The notes under the pieces are model-generated. The model made no database searches and was not told the DNA's origin. It saw only the letters and a list, made by a program, of their open reading frames with translations. From positions 10,301-20,716 of the forward strand of contig DJAN01000191.1 in the NCBI GenBank assembly GCA_002429615.1: a DNA stretch of 10,416 nucleotides. The letters are read 5' to 3'. Positions 6,831 through 10,416 of the stretch are shown one piece after another. A program made the translations under genes and the position numbers. Position 1 is the first letter of the stretch, and every line of letters begins with the position of its first letter. This stretch comes from Lysobacteraceae bacterium UBA6001 (GTDB taxonomy: Bacteria; Pseudomonadota; Gammaproteobacteria; Xanthomonadales; Xanthomonadaceae).

Positions 6831-6962
6831 GCATTCGGCTCCAGGGAAGGATGTGTCGGAGCTGCCTGGGGCCGGTTGCTTCCGAGTGCTGGCCCTATCA
6901 ATAGCGCCTCGTTGCGTTTCGGAAAATTGGAATATTCGTCCGCATCGTGCGTCGGATGATGG

Positions 6963-7001
6963 AGCAAAAGAAAAAGCGCGGACCTTGCGGCCCGCGCTTT
7001 T
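6963..7001 (-). terminator. Intrinsic terminator of pstS2
   Basis: A 10-bp stem (6972-6981 with 6992-7001) encloses a 10-nt loop that can pair further. On the minus strand it is followed by TTTTTCTTTT. It lies about 50 nt past the pstS2 stop and should separate pstS2 transcription from the two unknown genes downstream. Confidence 0.9.
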
Positions 7002-7052
7002 CCAGGTTGATCCGGCGGGAGAGAACGCCGGATCGTCCGTGCCTGGGAAGGC

Positions 7053-8069
7053 TTACTTCATGTTCGCGGCCCAGTAGGCCTCGATCTGCTGCACCAGCGA
7101 GTCCGGCAGCGGCACGTAGTCCAGCTGCTGGGCCTGCGGCGCGCCGTTGTGGAAGGACCACTTGAAGAAGTCCAGCGCCGCCTTCGAGGAGGCCGGCTTC
7201 TTCGCCTTCTTGTACATGATCGCCCAGGTGGTGGCGGTGATCGGCCACGCTTCGGCGCCCGGAGCGTTGGTCATGATCAGGTTGAAGTCCTTGGCCGACT
7301 TCCAGTCCGCGGTGGCGGCGGCGGCCGAGAAGGCCTTGTCGTCCGGCTGCACGAAACGGCCGGCGGCGTTCTTCAGGCTGGCGTAGTTGAGCTTGTTCTG
7401 CAGCGCATAGGCGTACTCGACGTAGCCCACGCCGCCGCGGATCTGCTTCACGTAAGCGGCCACGCCCTCGTTGCCCTTGCCGCCGATGCCGGCCGGCCAC
7501 TGGACGCTGGTGCCTTCACCCACGGCCGACTTCCACTCCGGGCTGACCTTGGACAGGTAGTTGGTGAAGTTGAACGAGGTGCCCGAGCTGTCCGAGCGGT
7601 GCACGACGGTGATCTTGACGTCCGGCAGGGTCAGGCCCGGGTTCAGCGCGGCGATCGCCGGGTCGTTCCACTTGCTGATCTTGCCGAGGAAGATGCCGGC
7701 CAGCGTGGTGCCGTCCAGCTTCATCGCACCCGGGGCGACGCCCGGCACGTTGAACACCGGCACGATGCCGCCGATCACGACCGGGAACTGGCCCAGGCCG
7801 AACTTCGCCAGTTCCGGACCGGTCAGCGGCTTGTCGGAGGCGCCGAAGTCGACGGTCGCGGCCTGGATCTGCGCGATGCCGCCACCCGAACCGATCGACT
7901 GATAGTTGACGTGCGTGCCGCTCTTCTCGGCATAGGCCGCCGACCACTTCGACAGCACGGGGTACACGAAGCTCGAGCCCGCACCGGTCACGTCGGTCGC
8001 ATTCGCGGCAATGCTGAGCGAAGCCAGGGCCAGCGCGAGCGGCAGGCGGAACTTGGAGATGGAAGTCAT
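7053..8069 (-). CDS. pstS: Periplasmic phosphate-binding protein PstS (PstS2)
   Basis: A 338-residue second phosphate-binding protein. Residues 1-24 form a Sec signal peptide ending ANA before TDVTG. There is no lipobox, so the mature protein should be free in the periplasm, unlike PstS1. The phosphate-site blocks are intact: TGAGSSFVYP (28-37), YQSIGSGGGI (56-65), DFGASDKPL (74-82) and HRSDSSGTSFNF (157-168), and the WPITAT block lies at 275-280. Small changes from PstS1 at the binding loops (SSD to ASD, DGSGTT to DSSGTS) could tune affinity; this is inference. The open frame reaches 8102, but the ATG at 8069 starts a proper signal peptide. It is divergent from the porin, has Pho-type half-sites upstream, and has its own terminator. 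It presumably delivers phosphate to the single PstCAB complex encoded here. Confidence 0.95.
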   Translation of the reverse strand: MTSISKFRLPLALALASLSIAANATDVTGAGSSFVYPVLSKWSAAYAEKSGTHVNYQSIGSGGGIAQIQAATVDFGASDKPLTGPELAKFGLGQFPVVIGGIVPVFNVPGVAPGAMKLDGTTLAGIFLGKISKWNDPAIAALNPGLTLPDVKITVVHRSDSSGTSFNFTNYLSKVSPEWKSAVGEGTSVQWPAGIGGKGNEGVAAYVKQIRGGVGYVEYAYALQNKLNYASLKNAAGRFVQPDDKAFSAAAATADWKSAKDFNLIMTNAPGAEAWPITATTWAIMYKKAKKPASSKAALDFFKWSFHNGAPQAQQLDYVPLPDSLVQQIEAYWAANMK

Positions 8070-8116
8070 GTTGAGGTTTCTCGATGGGAGACGGCGCCAC
8101 ACGCCGTGGCGGCGCC

Positions 8117-8183
8117 ATTGAAAGCGGCGTCGATGGCGGTTTGGCGACGGTTGGATGACAGTTCCATGACGGCCGTGTCACGG
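8117..8183 (-). promoter_or_regulatory. Pho-box array and -10-like element for pstS2
   Basis: On the minus strand five 7-bp half-sites fall at exact 11-bp steps: CCGTGAC (8183-8177), CCGTCAT (8172-8166), CTGTCAT (8161-8155), CCGTCGC (8150-8144) and CCGCCAT (8139-8133). The central pair forms a Pho box with 6/7 and 7/7 matches to CTGTCAT; the outer sites match at five of seven. TTCAAT (8122-8117), a 4/6 match to a -10, lies 10 bp past the last half-site. This agrees with PhoB-dependent promoter architecture. Confidence 0.75.
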
Positions 8184-8219
8184 CGCGGAACGTGCATGCC
8201 ACGTGCAGGTTCCATGTGG

Positions 8220-8279
8220 CTGTCGCCGGACTGTCACATTCGAGTCGCGGGAGTGTCACAAATTTTTCGGAAATTTAAC
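8220..8279 (+). promoter_or_regulatory. Tandem Pho boxes and -10-like element for the porin gene
   Basis: Four half-sites in perfect 11-bp register: CTGTCGC (8220-8226), CTGTCAC (8231-8237), GAGTCGC (8242-8248) and GTGTCAC (8253-8259). The first pair is a near-consensus Pho box, and the second pair a weaker one. An AT-rich stretch follows, with TTTAAC (8274-8279) as a possible -10, 14 bp past the last half-site. The porin ATG is at 8347. Confidence 0.8.
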
Positions 8280-8346
8280 GAGGTCGGTAACTGCCATCAC
8301 CTGGCAATCACTGCGTAAACCTCAAACCACTTCCGGAGAATCTCCA

Positions 8347-9564
8347 ATGCGTTCCAGCTTGCTCGCAACGGCCATTGCCACTGGCCTCGGGCTCACCGCT
8401 CTTACTGCCGCCGGCAATGCTAATGCGGCCCCTCCCGCCGTAACCGCCGAGCAGCTGGCGCAGCTGCAGGCCCAGATCGCCGCGCTGCAGGCGCAGGTGA
8501 CCGAACTGCAGGCGCAGAACGACGCGCAGTCGGAAGTGAATGTCACCCAGGCCAAGGCGATCGAAGCCACCGCCGATACGCAGAAGACCGTCGACGGCCT
8601 GAAGAAGCTGGTCAACGACAACTCGATCAGCGGCCGCATCTTCTTTGACATGTCGAACATCGACGCGACCAGCAACGGCAAGGACACCGCCGCTGCCGGT
8701 ACCGGCTTCGACGTCAAGCGCTTCTACCTGGGCGTCAACCACAAGTTCAATGACATCTGGTCGGCGAACCTGACCACCGACTTCACCTACTCGTCGGCCC
8801 TGGGCAACACCCAGGTGTTCGTCAAGAAGGCCTACCTGCAGGGCAAGTTCTCCGACGCGTTCGTGTTCCGCGCCGGTGCGGCCGACATGCCGTGGATCCC
8901 GTATGCCGAGTCGTTCTACGGCATGCGTTACGTCGAGAACACCCTGGTCGACCGCCTGAAGTACGGCAACTCGTCCGACTGGGGTCTGCACGCTGGCGGT
9001 GAGCTGGGTGGCGGCATGGCCAACTACGCCGCGTCGGTCGTGACCGGCGCCGGCTACAAGAACCCGACCCGTGGCAAGGGCATGGACGTCGAAGGCCGCG
9101 TTGCCTTCGTGCCGATGCAGAACCTCGCCATCGCCGTCGGTGGCTACAGCGGCACCCTGGGCAAGGAAACCGGAACCGTCGACGCCGAGCACGATGCGAA
9201 CCGCTGGGACGCCATGGTGGCCTACGCCAACAAGGGCTGGCGCCTGGGTGCGGAATACTTCCAGGCCAAGAACTACAACAACGTGCTGACCGTGGCGACC
9301 GACAAGGCCGACGGCTGGTCGGTGTGGGGTTCGGTGCCGCTGACCGACGGTGGCATCACCGCGTTCGGTCGCTACGACAAGGCCGACACCAGCAAGACGC
9401 TGGACCCGAGCCTGGAGAACACCTACTGGAACGTCGGCGTCGAGTTCCCGGTCATCAAGGGCTTCAAGCTGGCGGCCGTGTACAAGGACACCAAGAACGA
9501 GAATGCGACCACCATCGACCAGCGCACCAAGGAATTCGGTGTGTGGGGCGACGTGTCCTTCTGA
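8347..9564 (+). CDS. Outer-membrane porin, OprP/OprO-like (phosphate-selective)
   Basis: A 405-residue outer-membrane protein. Residues 1-27 form a signal peptide ending ANA before APPAV. Residues 34-62 are a short Leu/Gln/Ala coiled coil (LAQLQAQIAALQAQVTELQ). The remainder, from about S94-GRIFFD, shows alternating beta strands with many aromatic and Gly residues, and ends in VSF. The C-terminal Phe is the usual signal for BAM-mediated barrel assembly. The overall pattern and the phosphate-locus context fit the OprP/OprO family, whose trimeric channels pass phosphate or polyphosphate. Anion selectivity cannot be read from the sequence alone. The start is the ATG with GGAG (8335-8338) 8 nt upstream; the open frame begins earlier, but those residues lie in the regulatory region. 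It is divergent from pstS2, sits behind tandem Pho boxes, and is followed by a strong terminator. The porin call is firm; phosphate selectivity is probable. Confidence 0.9.
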   Translation: MRSSLLATAIATGLGLTALTAAGNANAAPPAVTAEQLAQLQAQIAALQAQVTELQAQNDAQSEVNVTQAKAIEATADTQKTVDGLKKLVNDNSISGRIFFDMSNIDATSNGKDTAAAGTGFDVKRFYLGVNHKFNDIWSANLTTDFTYSSALGNTQVFVKKAYLQGKFSDAFVFRAGAADMPWIPYAESFYGMRYVENTLVDRLKYGNSSDWGLHAGGELGGGMANYAASVVTGAGYKNPTRGKGMDVEGRVAFVPMQNLAIAVGGYSGTLGKETGTVDAEHDANRWDAMVAYANKGWRLGAEYFQAKNYNNVLTVATDKADGWSVWGSVPLTDGGITAFGRYDKADTSKTLDPSLENTYWNVGVEFPVIKGFKLAAVYKDTKNENATTIDQRTKEFGVWGDVSF

Positions 9565-9586
9565 TCCCGGTGTAATGGGATGATCG

Positions 9587-9620
9587 CGGCGGCGGGGGAA
9601 ACCCCGCCGCCGTTTTCTTT
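9587..9620 (+). terminator. Intrinsic terminator of the porin gene
   Basis: Perfect 11-bp stem (9587-9597 with 9602-9612) capped by a GAAA tetraloop and followed on the plus strand by TTTTCTTTT. It starts 22 nt past the porin stop and lies between two convergent genes (porin and nth). Confidence 0.92.
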
Positions 9621-9633
9621 TGGGGCGTACCCG

Positions 9634-10314
9634 TCAGGCCGCCTGTGTCTTGTCCGGATAGCGGCACAGGTCGCGGATCACGCATTGCGGGCAGTCCGGC
9701 TTGCGCGCCTTGCACACGTAACGCCCGTGCAGGATCAGCCAGTGATGCGCGTCCTGCATGAATTCCGCCGGGATCACCTTCACCAGTTTGTCTTCCACCG
9801 CGCGCACATCCTTGCCCGGGGCCAGCCCGGTGCGGTTGGAGACGCGGAAGATATGTGTGTCCACCGCCATCGTGGGTTCGCCGAAGGCGGTGTTGAGCAC
9901 CACGTTGGCGGTCTTGCGCCCAACGCCGGGCAACGACTCCAGCGCGGCGCGCTCGCGCGGCACCTCGCCGCCGTACTCATCCACCAGGATGCGGCACGCC
10001 GCCACCACATTCTTCGCCTTGGCGTTGTACAGGCCGATGGTAGAGATGTAGCGCTTCAGGCCTTCCTCGCCGAGGTCGAGGATCGCCTGCGGCGTGTTCG
10101 CCACCGGGAACAGCCGGCGCGTGGCCTTGTTGACGCCGACGTCGGTGGCCTGCGCCGAGAGCGTCACCGCCACCAGCAGTTCGAACGGCGTGGTGTATTC
10201 CAGTTCGGTCTTCGGATGCGGGTTGAGCTCGCGCAGGCGCGAGAACAGTTCGACGACCTCGGCCTTGCTCAATGTCTTGCCACGGCGCGCGGGCTTGCTG
10301 GCGATGGCGGTCAT
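9634..10314 (-). CDS. nth: Endonuclease III (DNA glycosylase/AP lyase)
   Basis: A 226-residue base-excision repair enzyme that removes oxidised pyrimidines and cleaves the resulting abasic site. The helix-hairpin-helix LPGVGRKTA spans 128-136 with catalytic Lys134. The catalytic Asp is D152 in VDTHIFRVSNRTGL. The [4Fe-4S] ligands are C201-x6-C208-x2-C211-x5-C217. All key residues are intact and shifted by 14 from E. coli Nth (K120, D138), which reflects the N-terminal extension. The ATG overlaps the stop of the upstream reading frame by 4 nt (ATGA), so nth is probably translationally coupled to it. It is convergent with the porin gene and unrelated to phosphate uptake. Confidence 0.97.
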   Translation of the reverse strand: MTAIASKPARRGKTLSKAEVVELFSRLRELNPHPKTELEYTTPFELLVAVTLSAQATDVGVNKATRRLFPVANTPQAILDLGEEGLKRYISTIGLYNAKAKNVVAACRILVDEYGGEVPRERAALESLPGVGRKTANVVLNTAFGEPTMAVDTHIFRVSNRTGLAPGKDVRAVEDKLVKVIPAEFMQDAHHWLILHGRYVCKARKPDCPQCVIRDLCRYPDKTQAA

Positions 10315-10416
10315 GCGGGATCACGGCCCGCCGCACGGGCCTTGGCGCGGGCGAGGATCGCGGCGGCCGCGGCCGGCAACGCCGGCGTGGCAGGGCGATC
10401 CCGCGACGGCGGCGGT
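10311..10416 (-). CDS. rnfB: 3' end of an RnfB-like gene (partial)
   Basis: The last 34 codons of a reading frame that enters from the right edge. The visible tail is Pro/Ala-rich and ends AAAAILARAKARAAGRDPA, with the stop TGA overlapping the nth start as ATGA. In Xanthomonadaceae an RnfB-type ferredoxin subunit of the Rnf electron-transport complex commonly precedes nth, and its C-terminus is Ala/Lys/Arg-rich like this. No iron-sulfur motif lies within the window, so identity rests on context and tail composition. The coding frame itself is well supported by codon bias and the ATGA overlap. Confidence 0.5.
   Translation of the reverse strand, partial: PPPSRDRPATPALPAAAAAILARAKARAAGRDPA

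Noticed and set aside
6831..6960. Promoter for the Sel1-like gene
   Set aside because: AT-rich patches are present, but I could not find a -35/-10 pair with convincing matches and spacing, nor a Pho box.
7149..8318. Plus-strand open frame of 389 codons opposite pstS2
   Set aside because: A mirror of pstS2 with low-complexity Arg/Val/Asp composition, and it runs through the Pho-box region.
8308..9192. Minus-strand open frame opposite the porin
   Set aside because: Antisense shadow of a clear outer-membrane protein with a good ribosome site and terminator.
1..10416. CRISPR array, tRNA, insertion sequence, integrase or attachment site
   Set aside because: Nothing resembling spaced direct repeats beyond the Pho half-sites, no cloverleaf, no transposase-like protein, and no flanking inverted repeats were seen.

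Overview
The window looks like chromosomal DNA of a high-GC gammaproteobacterium, most probably Xanthomonadaceae (Stenotrophomonas, Xanthomonas, Pseudoxanthomonas or a close genus). The basis is the strongly GC-biased third codon positions, the protein sequences, and a gene order of two pstS genes, a phosphate-type porin and an nth gene that appears to overlap an rnfB-like gene. The genus is inferred from family resemblance only.

Most of the window is a phosphate-starvation (Pho) locus. Read on the minus strand from about 5.3 kb leftwards it is pstS1 (lipoprotein phosphate-binding protein), pstC and pstA (permeases), pstB (ATPase) and phoU, the classic pstSCAB-phoU order. Downstream of phoU lies a small His/Asp-rich RcnB-family periplasmic protein with a strong terminator. 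On the other side, a second phosphate-binding gene (pstS2, minus strand, no lipobox) and an outer-membrane porin (plus strand) are transcribed divergently from a 277-bp region. I read tandem PhoB-type half-sites at 11-bp spacing for each direction in that region, and a further Pho box sits upstream of pstS1. The inferred route for phosphate is porin, then PstS1 or PstS2, then PstCA/PstB, with PhoU as the negative signalling element. The kinase/regulator pair phoBR is not in the window.

Two unrecognised minus-strand genes lie between pstS1 and pstS2 (about 5.44-6.83 kb). They have a more relaxed codon bias than their neighbours. One encodes a membrane-anchored protein with Sel1-like helical repeats. 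The other encodes a small single-pass protein with six cysteines and a proline-rich tail. They overlap by 194 nt, and the second contains a run of ten C inside its reading frame. This pair is the least ordinary part of the window.

The right end holds nth (endonuclease III), convergent with the porin across a strong terminator, and the 3' end of a gene overlapping nth by ATGA whose tail resembles RnfB. No tRNA, rRNA, CRISPR array, insertion sequence or integrase was seen. No gene-free stretch exceeds 300 bp; the longest is the 277-bp pstS2/porin regulatory region.
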